Shown here piece by piece: positions 25,720-34,086 of a stretch of DNA of 64,000 bases. Origin of the DNA: JAOUGY01 sp963825585 (GTDB lineage: Bacteria; Actinomycetota; Acidimicrobiia; Spongiisociales; ZC4RG35); contig CAWGTX010000006.1 in NCBI GenBank assembly GCA_963825585.1, positions 620,001 to 684,000 of the forward strand. The letters run 5' to 3'. Positions within the stretch are counted from its first letter, which is position 1; every line of letters starts with the position of its first letter. The position numbers were made by a program, and so were the translations under genes. The notes beneath the pieces are model-generated. The model ran no database searches, was not told where the DNA came from, and was given only the letters and a program-made list of their open reading frames with translations.

Positions 25720-26391
25720 TCACTCGATGACGAATGCGACCTCGAGGCTCACCGACACCTGCTGGTGTCCGCCGTGGATGGGGGTGGACTCGGCGGTCAT
25801 GTCGAGCGCGGCCCGGCGTGGCAGCATCGGCGCCGGCATCCATCCCGCCGACTCGGTGATCGACACGGCCCGGCCGAGACCGATTCCCGCCAACTCGGCC
25901 AGTTGGTGCGCCTTTTCGAGAGCATCGTGCCACGCCGCCGACCGGGCCTCCCGGAGCAGGGAGGTGTCGTCTTCGATCTCGAAGCGAACACCGTTCACCA
26001 CCACCGCGTCGCCGCCCGCGGCCGTGCCGGCGTCGATGATGGCGCCGGCGCCGACGATGTCGCGCACGCGCACCGCCACGCTGTTCGACACCCGGTACCC
26101 GACCAACCGCTGGACGTTGCGGGAGTAGTCGAACTCGGGATGGATGGAGTAGTTGGTGGTCTGAAGGTCGTCGGACTGAACCCCGGCGGCCGCGAGAGCG
26201 GTCATCACGGCGGTTGCAGCCGCTGCGGCCTGCCCGGTGGCCTCGTCCACGGATCGGGCGAGTACCGACACACCCAGGTCGAGCATGACGGTGTCGGGAG
26301 CGCCCGAAACCGTCCCGGAACCGGAGACGGTGATGGTCGGGCGGGGGTCGGTCGGGGCTGTTGGCCGGCGGTCGACATCGGGACTGGTCAT
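25720..26391 (-). CDS. SIMPL domain (DUF541) protein
   Basis: This 223-residue protein has the SIMPL/DUF541 pattern: ITVSGSGTVSGAPDTVMLDLGV near the start, AAGVQSDDLQTTNYSIHPEFDY in the middle (given here as QTTNYSIHPEFDY), GYRVSNSVAVRVRD and a Trp-containing ESAGWMPAP loop. SIMPL proteins are often periplasmic or surface proteins of unclear role; some are linked to stress. No clear signal peptide is visible from the ATG at 26391, although an upstream in-frame extension exists. It is divergent from the thymidine phosphorylase gene and follows the mutase gene direction. Confidence 0.85.
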   Translation of the reverse strand: MTSPDVDRRPTAPTDPRPTITVSGSGTVSGAPDTVMLDLGVSVLARSVDEATGQAAAAATAVMTALAAAGVQSDDLQTTNYSIHPEFDYSRNVQRLVGYRVSNSVAVRVRDIVGAGAIIDAGTAAGGDAVVVNGVRFEIEDDTSLLREARSAAWHDALEKAHQLAELAGIGLGRAVSITESAGWMPAPMLPRRAALDMTAESTPIHGGHQQVSVSLEVAFVIE

Positions 26392-26591
26392 GTGGATGCT
26401 CCTCACAGGCACGGACCGCGTCAGTCCAGCGGCTTTGCGATAGGACGCCGAAACGACGACTGCGTTTCCGCCCGCCGAGGATACTGTCAACCGCGTGGCG
26501 GAGGATGCCGTCGCCGCATGGTTCGACGGCGGGCACCATCGAAACCCGCCACAGATCCACTGTCGAGACGACGACGGGTACGATCCGGGGT

Positions 26592-27899
26592 GTGCCTACC
26601 GCAGTCGAGCTCATCGAGCGCAAACGTGACAACGGCCGCCTCACCGATCAGGAGATCTCCTGGCTGATCGGCGCCTATACGGCTGGGTCCGTCGCCGACT
26701 ACCAGATGGCGTCGATGGCGATGGCGGTCTTCCTCAACGGGCTCGATGCCGGGGAACTGGCAGCGTGGACGCGGGCGATGTTGCACTCCGGTGAAGTGCT
26801 GGATTTCTCCTCGATCCCGACCCCCAAGGTCGACAAACACTCGACCGGCGGCGTGGGCGACAAGGTCTCCATCCCACTCGCGCCGATGGTGGCCGCCTGC
26901 GGCGTGGCCATCCCCATGATGTCCGGTCGCGGTCTGGGCCACACTGGTGGAACCCTCGACAAGCTCGAGTCGATTCCCGGCTTCCGCACCGGCCTCGACC
27001 CCGACGAGTTCCATCGTGTCCTCGATCGCTGCGGCCTGGTGCTGGCCGGCCAATCCGAGACTCTGGTGCCCGCCGACCGAAAGCTCTACGCCCTCCGCGA
27101 CGCTACGGGCACGGTGCCGTCGATTCCGCTCATCTCGTCGTCGATCATGTCGAAGAAGCTGGCCGAGGGACTCGACGCCCTGGTCCTCGACGTGAAGTTC
27201 GGTCGGGGCGCCTTCATGCAGGACATCGACCGATCCCGCGAGCTGGCCGAGACGATGGTGGGTATCGGCACTGCCAACGGTGTGCGCACCGTTGCCCTCC
27301 TCACCGCCATGGACGCACCCCTCGGTGTCGAGGTCGGGAACGCCTCGGAGATCCGGGAGTCGATCGAGGTACTGAAAGGTGGTGGTCCGGCCGACCTGGT
27401 GGAGGTGACGATGGCGCTCGGCGCCGAGATGCTGCTGCTCGCCGGAGTGACCGACGACGAGACCGATGCGCGGACTCGTCTCGACGGGGCCGTGTCGTCG
27501 GGTGCGGCGTTGGACGTTTTCGCCCGGGTTATCGAAGCCCAGGGCGGGAACCCGGCAGTGCTCGACACGCCCGCACTGCTGCCGACGGCGCCTCGCACGG
27601 AGACGATCCAGGCCAAGGAGTCGGGCTTCGTGTCCACGTGTGACGCGCGGGCCGTCGGGATGGCCGCCATGCGGCTGGGAGCGGGACGCGAACGCAAGGA
27701 GGACACCATCGATCCCGGCGTGGGTATCCGGGTGGTGGCGAAACCGGGAGATCGTGTCGAGTCCGGCGACGTGCTCGGGCATCTCGACTACCGCCACACC
27801 GCCCGACTCCAGGAGGCGCTCCGGGTGATTGCGGGCGCGTGGACGGTGTCGGAGGCGCCCCCGGACCCGACCCCGCTGGTGGCCGAACGGATCTCCTGA
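26592..27899 (+). CDS. deoA: Thymidine/pyrimidine-nucleoside phosphorylase
   Basis: The protein has 435 residues, the usual length. The N-terminal helical domain begins ELIERKRDNGRLTDQEISWL. The phosphate site is DKHSTGGVGDKVSIPLAPM (about 83), followed by MMSGRGLGHTGGTLDKLESI, PADRKLYALRDATGTV, SSIMSKKLAEGLDALVLDVK and the C-terminal PYNP domain with GVGIRVVAKPGDRV. It splits pyrimidine nucleosides into base and ribose or deoxyribose 1-phosphate. The GTG at 26592 is taken as start (VPTAVELIERK); the frame is open upstream but without homology. DeoA versus Pdp cannot be fully separated by eye. Confidence 0.93.
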   Translation: MPTAVELIERKRDNGRLTDQEISWLIGAYTAGSVADYQMASMAMAVFLNGLDAGELAAWTRAMLHSGEVLDFSSIPTPKVDKHSTGGVGDKVSIPLAPMVAACGVAIPMMSGRGLGHTGGTLDKLESIPGFRTGLDPDEFHRVLDRCGLVLAGQSETLVPADRKLYALRDATGTVPSIPLISSSIMSKKLAEGLDALVLDVKFGRGAFMQDIDRSRELAETMVGIGTANGVRTVALLTAMDAPLGVEVGNASEIRESIEVLKGGGPADLVEVTMALGAEMLLLAGVTDDETDARTRLDGAVSSGAALDVFARVIEAQGGNPAVLDTPALLPTAPRTETIQAKESGFVSTCDARAVGMAAMRLGAGRERKEDTIDPGVGIRVVAKPGDRVESGDVLGHLDYRHTARLQEALRVIAGAWTVSEAPPDPTPLVAERIS

Positions 27900-27997
27900 C
27901 CTCCACTCGGAGGTCCCTGTCGCTCGGGACCTTTGGGTCGGCTTCTCCCGCCTCCCCACTCATACGGTGGGTGTAACCACTCGAGAAGGAGCATCAC

Positions 27998-28810
27998 ATG
28001 TTGCGACGATGGCTTGCCATGTCGACCCTGGCGGCCCTGGCAGCAGTTGCCGCCCTCCCGGTCCTGGCGGCCGATCTGCCACCGGGAGGATCGTTCTCCG
28101 ACGACGACGGCACTGTCCACGAGGGCTACATCGAGGCGATCGCCGAACTCGGGATCACCCGGGGATGCAATCCGCCCGACAACACCCGGTTCTGCCCTGA
28201 CGAGCCCGTCACCCGTGGCCAGATGGCTGCGTTCATGGTGCGAGCGCTCGGATACACCGACAACGGAGGCGGGAACCTGTTCACCGACGACGACACCTCT
28301 GACTTCCAGACCGACATCGATCGCCTGGCGACAGCAGGTGTGACGCTGGGCTGCAACCCGCCGGACAACACCCGGTACTGCCCGGAAGATCCGGTGACCC
28401 GAGGCCAGATGGCTGCGTTCCTCGTTCGGGCGCAGGGATACACCGATGCCGGACCGGGTGACCTGTTCGACGACGACAACGGCACCACGTTCGAAGCCGA
28501 CATCGACCGCCTCGCAACGGCCGGTGTGACGCTCGGGTGCAACCCGCCCGCCAACACCCAGTACTGCCCGAATGAACTGGTCACCCGTGGCCAGATGGCG
28601 ACCTTCCTGGGTCGGGCGCTGAACCTGACACCGAACGTCCCGCCGCCCACTACGTCCACCACCACCGGTGGATCGAGCACATCGAGCACGAGCGACGGTT
28701 CCTCGACGTCCAGCTCCAGCTCGAGTTCGTCCAGCTCCAGCTCGAGTTCGTCCAGCTCCAGCTCGAGTTCGTCCAGCTCGAGCTCCACGAGCACCACCAT
28801 CGACGACTGA
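27998..28810 (+). CDS. Secreted SLH-like protein with poly-Ser C-terminal tail
   Basis: The protein has 270 residues. A signal peptide (LAALAAVAALPVLAA) is followed by three SLH-like modules (about 30-210), each with GCNPP or similar, then YCP (FCP in the first) and VTRGQMA; the Cys pair is kept in all three. A Thr/Ser linker then leads into a run of more than 30 Ser encoded by a 21-base tandem repeat, ending STSTTIDD. AAGGAG sits ahead of the ATG at 27998. There is no enzymatic domain. Cell-wall or S-layer attachment is the inference, with the Ser tail as a flexible or glycosylated spacer. A strong hairpin follows the gene at 28830-28859. Confidence 0.85.
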   Translation: MLRRWLAMSTLAALAAVAALPVLAADLPPGGSFSDDDGTVHEGYIEAIAELGITRGCNPPDNTRFCPDEPVTRGQMAAFMVRALGYTDNGGGNLFTDDDTSDFQTDIDRLATAGVTLGCNPPDNTRYCPEDPVTRGQMAAFLVRAQGYTDAGPGDLFDDDNGTTFEADIDRLATAGVTLGCNPPANTQYCPNELVTRGQMATFLGRALNLTPNVPPPTTSTTTGGSSTSSTSDGSSTSSSSSSSSSSSSSSSSSSSSSSSSSSTSTTIDD

Positions 28811-28829
28811 GAACTGAGCCAGGCGTTCG

Positions 28830-28859
28830 GGAGGTCGGTCGCCCCCGCGGCCGACCTCC
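28830..28859 (+). terminator. Hairpin after the poly-Ser SLH gene
   Basis: GGAGGTCGG (28830-28838) pairs perfectly with CCGACCTCC (28851-28859) around a G/C-rich loop, 20 bases after the stop codon at 28810. There is no following T run, as is common for actinobacterial terminators, so termination is inferred from position and stem strength. Confidence 0.6.
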
Positions 28860-28880
28860 TGACACTCACGAGGTCCGACA

Positions 28881-28904
28881 GGTCGACAGGTCAACGGGTC
28901 GACA
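28881..28904. repeat. Octamer repeat GGTCRACA, three tandem copies
   Basis: GGTCGACA, GGTCAACG and GGTCGACA stand head to tail between the SLH gene terminator and the response-regulator gene. This is the same family as 5741-5764, 37673-37734 and 59078-59157. Confidence 0.7.
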
Positions 28905-29000
28905 GGGACTCGTGGAGCAAGATCATGGCGGCGTCAACGCTGCCGGTCGTTGACCCTTCCTTGACGGACTCCACAGGCGTGCTTGACCGCTCGACCCGCA

Positions 29001-29020
29001 TCATGTCGCAAGCGACATGA
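29001..29020. promoter_or_regulatory. 20-base palindrome upstream of the degenerate response regulator
   Basis: TCATGTCGC and GCGACATGA form perfect 9-base arms around AA. The site ends eight bases before the preferred start codon at 29029 and would overlap a hairpin with the ribosome-binding region. It could be an operator for the downstream regulator or an mRNA hairpin controlling its translation. Confidence 0.5.
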
Positions 29021-29028
29021 GAGGGCTG

Positions 29029-29661
29029 ATGACCACACGAACCCGGATCCCGACGTCCACCACGACGACGGATGAACGGACCCGCATCCGAGTCGCCATC
29101 GCCGATGATCACGATCTGATGCGGACCGGCCTCCGGGTCATATTGTCGGGCCGGGACGACATCGACATCATCTGGGAAGCCACGAGCCACCAGGAGGCGC
29201 GCTCCCTGATGGATGTTGCGATGCCCGACCTCCTACTCGCCGATCCCGAGCTGCATGCCGCAGCGTGTGCCAGCCCTCCGCAGGCGGGTGCTGCCAAGAC
29301 GGCCGTCATCCTGCTGGCGAAGTCATCGGCGGCCCATCCTTCCTCTGCGGTCGGCGGCCCGCTTCACCTCGATCCCAGAGCGGGGCGACGGGAGCTGGAT
29401 CGGCTGATCCGAGTCGCTGTCTCGGCCGACGACCCTGTTGTGCACAACGTCGATGTCTCCGGCGAACGAACTGCAGACCCCGATGACGTCGAGATCCTGG
29501 CGCTCGTCGCCGACGGACGGACCAATCGTCAGATCGCCCGCCAACTCGGCATAGGCGAGGAGATCGTGAAGGTGAGACTCCGTTCGGTGTTTGCCCGGCT
29601 CAGGGTGGCGTCGCGGTCGGCAGCGGTCGTAAAGGCGATACGGCTCGGCATCATCGAGTGA
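29029..29661 (+). CDS. LuxR-type response regulator with degenerate receiver
   Basis: The protein has 210 residues. The receiver starts well (RVAIADDHDLMRTGLRVIL) and has an Asp at the expected place (MPDLLLADPEL), but the following loop and the Lys/Thr region (VILLAKSSAAHP) are atypical, so phosphorylation is uncertain. The C-terminal HTH is clear: ILALVADGRTNRQIARQLGIG and VKVRLRSVFARLRV. The ATG at 29029 is preferred over 29017 because AGAGGG lies just upstream. It converges on the kinase gene with an 11-base overlap and is not paired with an adjacent NarL-type kinase, so it may be an orphan regulator. Confidence 0.8.
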   Translation: MTTRTRIPTSTTTTDERTRIRVAIADDHDLMRTGLRVILSGRDDIDIIWEATSHQEARSLMDVAMPDLLLADPELHAAACASPPQAGAAKTAVILLAKSSAAHPSSAVGGPLHLDPRAGRRELDRLIRVAVSADDPVVHNVDVSGERTADPDDVEILALVADGRTNRQIARQLGIGEEIVKVRLRSVFARLRVASRSAAVVKAIRLGIIE

Positions 29662-31039
29662 CTCCTGTCGAGACCCCACCGACCCAGCGCGGGAACGACG
29701 CCACCGCCTCGATGCCTCCTCCCTCTGTCGCCACGAGCGCGGCGGAGCCGCCGGAAGATTCCGCCAGGTCCCGGACGATTGCCAGACCCAGTCCACTTCC
29801 GGGCTTCGAGTGGTCGCCGCGCCAGAATCGGTCGAATGCCCGGGCACGGTCCTCGGCCTTCATTCCCGGACCCTCGTCACGGACCCGAAGAGTCCCCTGG
29901 GAGTCGTCCGACGAGATGCTCACAACCACCGACCGTCCCTGAGGTGTCACCGCCAGCGCATTCGAGACGAGGTTGTCGACGATCTGCTCAACTCCCCCCG
30001 CTACCGACTGCACCGGTACCTCACCGGACACCTCGGCCACCAGCCGCACCCCGTGTTCCTCCGCCACCGCAGTCCAGAGCTCGCAGCGCTCCAGCACGAC
30101 CGACGCGAGGTCCACCTGGTGTACCGGCTTCGAGCCCGCCTCGGTGCGGGCGATCGTGAGGAGCTGTTCGACGAGATCTGCGAGGCGTCCGCTCTCGGCC
30201 AGGGCGGCAGTCAGATCGGGCCGGGCGTGCTCGTCGACCGATTCCTCGAGATTCTCGAGCCGTAACCGCAGCGCTGTCAGCGGGGTCCGGAGCTCGTGGG
30301 AGGCATCGGCAACGAAGCTCCGTTGACGTTCGATCAGGCTCTCGAGCCTGCCGGACATGGTGTTGAAGGCGGCAGCCAGCTCCCGGACCTCGTCGGGCGC
30401 CTCGTCGGCGTCGATCCGTACCGAGAGATCCCCGGATCCGGCGGCCCGGGCGGCCTCTCCCATCTCGGTGAGTGGCCTGGCAACCGACCGGGCGATGATC
30501 CACCCAACGGCCGCTACCGCCGTCATCACGACCAGACCGATACCCAGCAACCCCCACCAGTAGCCGCGTACCAGCTCGTTCACCTCCTCCGGATCGAACG
30601 TGATCCGTACCGCCCCGTGGACTACGCCTCCGGAGGCCACCGGAACCGCGGCGAACAGGATCTCCCGGCCGAGCGTGTCGGAATACCGGGTGTCGGGACG
30701 CTCGTTGACGCCGGCCAGTGCTCGCTGGATCTCGGGGCGGGTGCTGAAGTCGCGGTTGGTCGGCCCGGCGGTGTCGACGATCGACCGCCCCTCGACGTCG
30801 ACGACCACAACCCGGCCTCCGGTCGCCTGGGCGTATCGCGTGGCCGGCTCGGGACTGTACGGCTGGCGATTGTCGAGGGCGTCCTCGTACAGCGTGGCCA
30901 GCACCATTGCGTCGCGCTGGAGGTCGCTGGCCAGACGTTCGCGCTGAAGAGACGAAACAAGGACACCGAGCGGGATCTCCAGAACCAGAAGGGTGAAGAG
31001 CGTGACGGTGAGGTAACTGAACAGGAGTCGCCGGGTCAT
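29651..31039 (-). CDS. Sensor histidine kinase with HAMP domain
   Basis: The 462-residue kinase has two membrane spans (about 7-30 and 165-185) around a 130-residue extracellular sensor with a PAS-like pattern (GGRVVVVDVEGRSIVDTAG). A HAMP linker, then HisKA with VADASHELRTPLTALRLRLE (phospho-His), and HATPase boxes NLVSNALAVTPQG, VRDEGPGM and GSGLGLAIVRDLAES follow. The ATG at 31039 overlaps the regulator stop (ATGA), so the two are translated together. The divergent operon starting at 31844 is the natural target. Confidence 0.93.
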   Translation of the reverse strand: MTRRLLFSYLTVTLFTLLVLEIPLGVLVSSLQRERLASDLQRDAMVLATLYEDALDNRQPYSPEPATRYAQATGGRVVVVDVEGRSIVDTAGPTNRDFSTRPEIQRALAGVNERPDTRYSDTLGREILFAAVPVASGGVVHGAVRITFDPEEVNELVRGYWWGLLGIGLVVMTAVAAVGWIIARSVARPLTEMGEAARAAGSGDLSVRIDADEAPDEVRELAAAFNTMSGRLESLIERQRSFVADASHELRTPLTALRLRLENLEESVDEHARPDLTAALAESGRLADLVEQLLTIARTEAGSKPVHQVDLASVVLERCELWTAVAEEHGVRLVAEVSGEVPVQSVAGGVEQIVDNLVSNALAVTPQGRSVVVSISSDDSQGTLRVRDEGPGMKAEDRARAFDRFWRGDHSKPGSGLGLAIVRDLAESSGGSAALVATEGGGIEAVASFPRWVGGVSTGVTR

Positions 31040-31707
31040 GTGGGCACCGCCATCCGGTAGCCGACTCCCCTGACGGTTTCGATCAGATCCGGGTCGCCCA
31101 GCTTTCGTCGCAGTGACGCCACATGCACGTCGAGGGTCTTGGTCGAACCCCACCAGTGTTCGTCCCACACGCCCCGTAGGATCTGGTCGCGCGTGAACAC
31201 CGCCCCGGCATCCTCGGCGAGGAACACGAGCAGGTCGTACTCCTTGGGCGTGAGCGAGATCGTGCGGTCCTCGACGGTCACGTGACGGGTGCGTCGATCG
31301 ACGATCAGGACTCCGGCGGTCACGACGTCGGCCTCCTCTGCCTGAACCTCGCCCGGCGCACCGCTGCGACGAAGCACGGCACGGATGCGGGCCACCAGTT
31401 CGCGGAACCCGAACGGCTTGACCACGTAGTCGTCGGCACCCATCTCGAGGAGTGTCACCCTGTCCAACTCGTCGGAGCGGGCCGTGACCACCACGATCGG
31501 AACGTCCGAGCGATCCCGCAGGCGTCGGCACACCACCTGGCCGTCGAGGTCAGGCAGTCCCAGATCGAGCAGGACCAGATCGTGCGGTGCCGCGTTCAGG
31601 GCATCGGCGCCGGTCTGAACCCAGGTCACCTCGAAACCCTGTCGGCGAAGTCCACTCGACAACGGCTCGGCGATCGAGGCGTCGTCTTCCACGATCAGGA
31701 GTCTCAT
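31036..31707 (-). CDS. OmpR/PhoB-family response regulator
   Basis: This 223-residue regulator has a receiver (LLIVEDDASIAEPL, phospho-acceptor Asp in LVLLDLGLPDLDG near 51, DDYVVKPF with the Lys) and a C-terminal winged helix (LTPKEYDLLVFLAEDAGAVF, WGSTKTLDVHVASLRRKL, ETVRGVGYRM). It is first in a regulator-kinase pair. The 137-base region to the divergent gene at 31844 contains an 8-base-arm inverted repeat that may be its operator. Confidence 0.95.
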   Translation of the reverse strand: MRLLIVEDDASIAEPLSSGLRRQGFEVTWVQTGADALNAAPHDLVLLDLGLPDLDGQVVCRRLRDRSDVPIVVVTARSDELDRVTLLEMGADDYVVKPFGFRELVARIRAVLRRSGAPGEVQAEEADVVTAGVLIVDRRTRHVTVEDRTISLTPKEYDLLVFLAEDAGAVFTRDQILRGVWDEHWWGSTKTLDVHVASLRRKLGDPDLIETVRGVGYRMAVPT

Positions 31708-31774
31708 CCGCAGAGCATCGCATGCCGCAGACCGGCCCGAGGCCATCTTTACCGTTCCTTTGCCTTGTGCTGGA

Positions 31775-31798
31775 CGGCCGCTCAACCGGGCGGCCGTA
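31775..31798. promoter_or_regulatory. Inverted repeat in the divergent promoter region
   Basis: ACGGCCGC (31775-31782) and GCGGCCGT (31791-31798) are perfect arms around an 8-base loop, in the gap between the OmpR-type regulator (leftward) and the ApbE operon (rightward). A shared operator is plausible. OmpR-family sites are usually direct repeats, so this is only a candidate. Confidence 0.4.
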
Positions 31799-31843
31799 GG
31801 TTGTCGGTATGCACACACCGGCCGCCATCAACCAGGAGATGCC

Positions 31844-32500
31844 ATGAAACACCGGACAGCACTCGTATCGGCGATGTCGATCGCCGGGGTCGTTCTCGCC
31901 GGGGCCACCGCCGTCGGGGCCAACCTCGGAATCCTCAACTCGTCCCAGGGTCTCGGCGAGATCTCCGCCGTCGAACCCGTCACAACGTCGACCGCCCTCA
32001 CCGCTCCGGCCAGCACCCCGCCGACCGTCCCGGTGACCACGCCCCAACCCGATCTGGTGGCCTATCAGATCAACGGGGTCGGCGTGGTCACAATCGCCCG
32101 CCACGGATCCGACCTGAAACTCGACTCGGCCGACGTCGGCGACTGGTCGTACGAGGTGAGCGGGCAGGGCGAAGCCCTCACGATGGCGTTCAGGTTCGAG
32201 GAGCGGGAAATCCAGTTCGAGGCAGCCCTGACCGACGGCCAGATCGTGGTCGACGTGTGGGAGGAGCAGGTGATCGTCGAGACCGCAGGATCGTCCGGGT
32301 CCGCCCCGGCCACCGCCCCCGCCACGGCGCCGACCACCCAGGCGACCTCGGTCACCACCGCACCTCCCGTCACCAGTGGCACCTGGGACGACGACGACCA
32401 CGAAGACCACGAGGATGACTCCTACGACGACGACTCCCACGAGTCGGATGACGACTCCCACGAGTCGGATGACGATGACGGCGGCGACGACGATGACTGA
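31844..32500 (+). CDS. Secreted protein with Asp/His-rich acidic tail
   Basis: The protein has 218 residues. The N-terminal hydrophobic signal or anchor (VSAMSIAGVVLAGATAVGA) is followed by a Thr/Pro linker and an approximately 80-residue beta-rich domain (VAYQINGVGVVTIARHGSDL to DGQIVVDVWEEQVIVE). A second Ala/Thr/Pro linker leads to a 37-residue tail of Asp, Glu, His and Ser with a repeated DDDSHESDD. The tail could bind metal ions. I know no family name. GGAG precedes the ATG at 31844. It is the first gene of an operon ending with ApbE and a ferric-reductase-like protein, which suggests an electron-transfer or metal role for this protein. Confidence 0.75.
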   Translation: MKHRTALVSAMSIAGVVLAGATAVGANLGILNSSQGLGEISAVEPVTTSTALTAPASTPPTVPVTTPQPDLVAYQINGVGVVTIARHGSDLKLDSADVGDWSYEVSGQGEALTMAFRFEEREIQFEAALTDGQIVVDVWEEQVIVETAGSSGSAPATAPATAPTTQATSVTTAPPVTSGTWDDDDHEDHEDDSYDDDSHESDDDSHESDDDDGGDDDD

Positions 32501-33194
32501 GGAGGAGCGCCAGGAACGACTCCGCAAACTGGCGGAACGTCGCTCCGCTTCGGCTCGCCCGGGGGGAAGGGCCCCGGTAGCGACCGACGCCGAGACAACC
32601 CAGCCACTCGATGAACAGGCCGAGCGAATTCGGCGTCTGCAAGAGCGGCGAGGAACGTCCGCTCGGGCCATGGCCGACACCCAACCGATCGACGTCGCAC
32701 CGAGCGGACCCGACTCGGGCCCGGTGACGTTCTCGACCCGGCAGCCCGACGCACCGGGAAAGGCGAAGAAGACCCGCAGATCGCACAAGGCGGAGGCCTC
32801 CCGCATCGCCAGCGCCGGGGCAGGTATCGCACTGACCTTCTCGCTCATGTCCTCGATGGCGGGGGCGGACGCAGGCTCCACCGGTCAGGTGCCGAGCACA
32901 GGGGGAGATTCGGAGGCGGTCGTCCCCGTTGGCGTCACGGTGCCGCCGGCGACTGCCCCTACGCCCTCGCCGTTGGCGGCGGCCACCCCCCGGGGTCCGG
33001 TCCCCGTCATCCTGACGCCCATCCAGGTGCGGACGAGGGTTGTTTCCGGTGGATCGACCGGCGGGGCGGCTGCCGATGGAGGCAACCGGCCCGCAGCAGG
33101 TGGCACGGTGTCGACTCCTCAGCCGGCACAGGCGCCTCCCCCGCCGCCGCCTCCACCACCGCCACCCACCACCCAGAGCAGCGGCAGTGGTTGA
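32493..33194 (+). CDS. Membrane-anchored Pro-rich protein of unknown function
   Basis: The protein has 233 residues. The N-terminal cytoplasmic half is charged (MTEEERQERLRKLAERR, with a second similar AERIRRLQERRG). One hydrophobic segment (IASAGAGIALTFSLMSSMAG, about 108-127) follows a basic stretch, so the C-terminal Pro/Gly-rich region ending in a run of Pro is predicted outside. The start ATG overlaps the preceding stop by 8 bases, and ApbE overlaps this gene by 8 bases in the same way, so translation is coupled through the operon. No known domain. Confidence 0.72.
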   Translation: MTEEERQERLRKLAERRSASARPGGRAPVATDAETTQPLDEQAERIRRLQERRGTSARAMADTQPIDVAPSGPDSGPVTFSTRQPDAPGKAKKTRRSHKAEASRIASAGAGIALTFSLMSSMAGADAGSTGQVPSTGGDSEAVVPVGVTVPPATAPTPSPLAAATPRGPVPVILTPIQVRTRVVSGGSTGGAAADGGNRPAAGGTVSTPQPAQAPPPPPPPPPPPTTQSSGSG

Positions 33195-34086
33195 GCACAG
33201 ACTCCGGGTGATGGGCTCCGCCGCCCACGTCGTGGTGGTGGGCGACGCCGCTTTGCTGGAGCTCGCAGAGCGGCGTCTCACCGAGCTGGAAACGGCGTGG
33301 ACGCGCTTTCAGCCGGCGAGCGAAGTGAGCCGACTCAACGCCTCCGATGGCCGAACCGTGACCGTCAGCGCCGACACGTACGCGCTGGTGGCACGTTCGG
33401 TCGACGGATGGCGACTCACGGCGGGCCGATTCGATCCCACCATCCTGGGCTCGATCGTGGCCGCCGGGTACGACCGGCCCCTCGACGCCGAAGGACGCTC
33501 CGGTGCCGCTCAGGGCGGCGCCCAGCCGTCGCCCGGTTGTGGACACGTCGAACTCGACCCGAACAACCGGACCGTCCGACTTCCGGCAGGAACGCGGCTC
33601 GATGCCGGGGGCATCGGCAAAGGTCTGGCGGCCGACATCGTCGCCGTCGAACTGGTCGAGCACGGCGCCCGCGGTGCCATGGTCAACGTCGGGGGCGACC
33701 TGCGTGCCGTGGGGGAGCCTCCAACGGATCACGGCTGGATCATCGCAGTTGAGGACCCCTTCGAACCGACCGGCACCATCGCGCTTCCCCGTCTCGACGA
33801 GGGCGCCGTGGCCACGAGCACTCCCGATCACCGCCGCTGGCGGACGAACCACGGACCCGGACGACACATCATCGACCCATCGACCGGCCTCTGTGCCACC
33901 ACCGATGTCGCCTCTGCAACCGTGTTCGCCGCTCACGCATGGATGGCGGAAGCGTTCGCCAAGGCGGCCGCCCTGGTGGGATTCGCCCGGGCTGTCGACC
34001 TCATCGACGACGCCGGGCTCTCTGGGCTCGTGATGTCCGACACCGGTGAGCTCTGCCTCTCCGCACGAATGGGAGCATTCCTGTGA
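33187..34086 (+). CDS. apbE: FAD:protein FMN transferase (ApbE)
   Basis: ApbE attaches FMN covalently to Thr or Ser of extracytoplasmic electron-transfer proteins. The 299-residue sequence shows HRLRVMGSAAHVVVVG at the start, FQPASEVSRLN, FDPTILGSIVAAGYDRP, LDAGGIGKGLAADIVA and VNVGGDLR, and the Mg/FAD site GRHIIDPSTGL with ATTDVASATVFA. The GTG at 33187 is chosen because HR-hydrophobic-MG is the conserved N-terminal strand. No typical signal peptide is visible, so it may act in the cytoplasm or depend on a neighbour. The FMN-accepting substrate is not obvious in the window. Confidence 0.93.
   Translation: MVEHRLRVMGSAAHVVVVGDAALLELAERRLTELETAWTRFQPASEVSRLNASDGRTVTVSADTYALVARSVDGWRLTAGRFDPTILGSIVAAGYDRPLDAEGRSGAAQGGAQPSPGCGHVELDPNNRTVRLPAGTRLDAGGIGKGLAADIVAVELVEHGARGAMVNVGGDLRAVGEPPTDHGWIIAVEDPFEPTGTIALPRLDEGAVATSTPDHRRWRTNHGPGRHIIDPSTGLCATTDVASATVFAAHAWMAEAFAKAAALVGFARAVDLIDDAGLSGLVMSDTGELCLSARMGAFL

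Noticed and set aside
28891..29190. 99-residue minus-strand frame opposite the start of the response regulator
   Set aside because: It has no recognisable domain and overlaps the well-supported plus-strand gene and the palindrome region; a shadow frame is more likely.
29651..31531. Kinase frame extended upstream of 31039
   Set aside because: The extension overlaps the response regulator in another frame and lacks homology; MTRRLLFSYL at 31039 begins the membrane helix.
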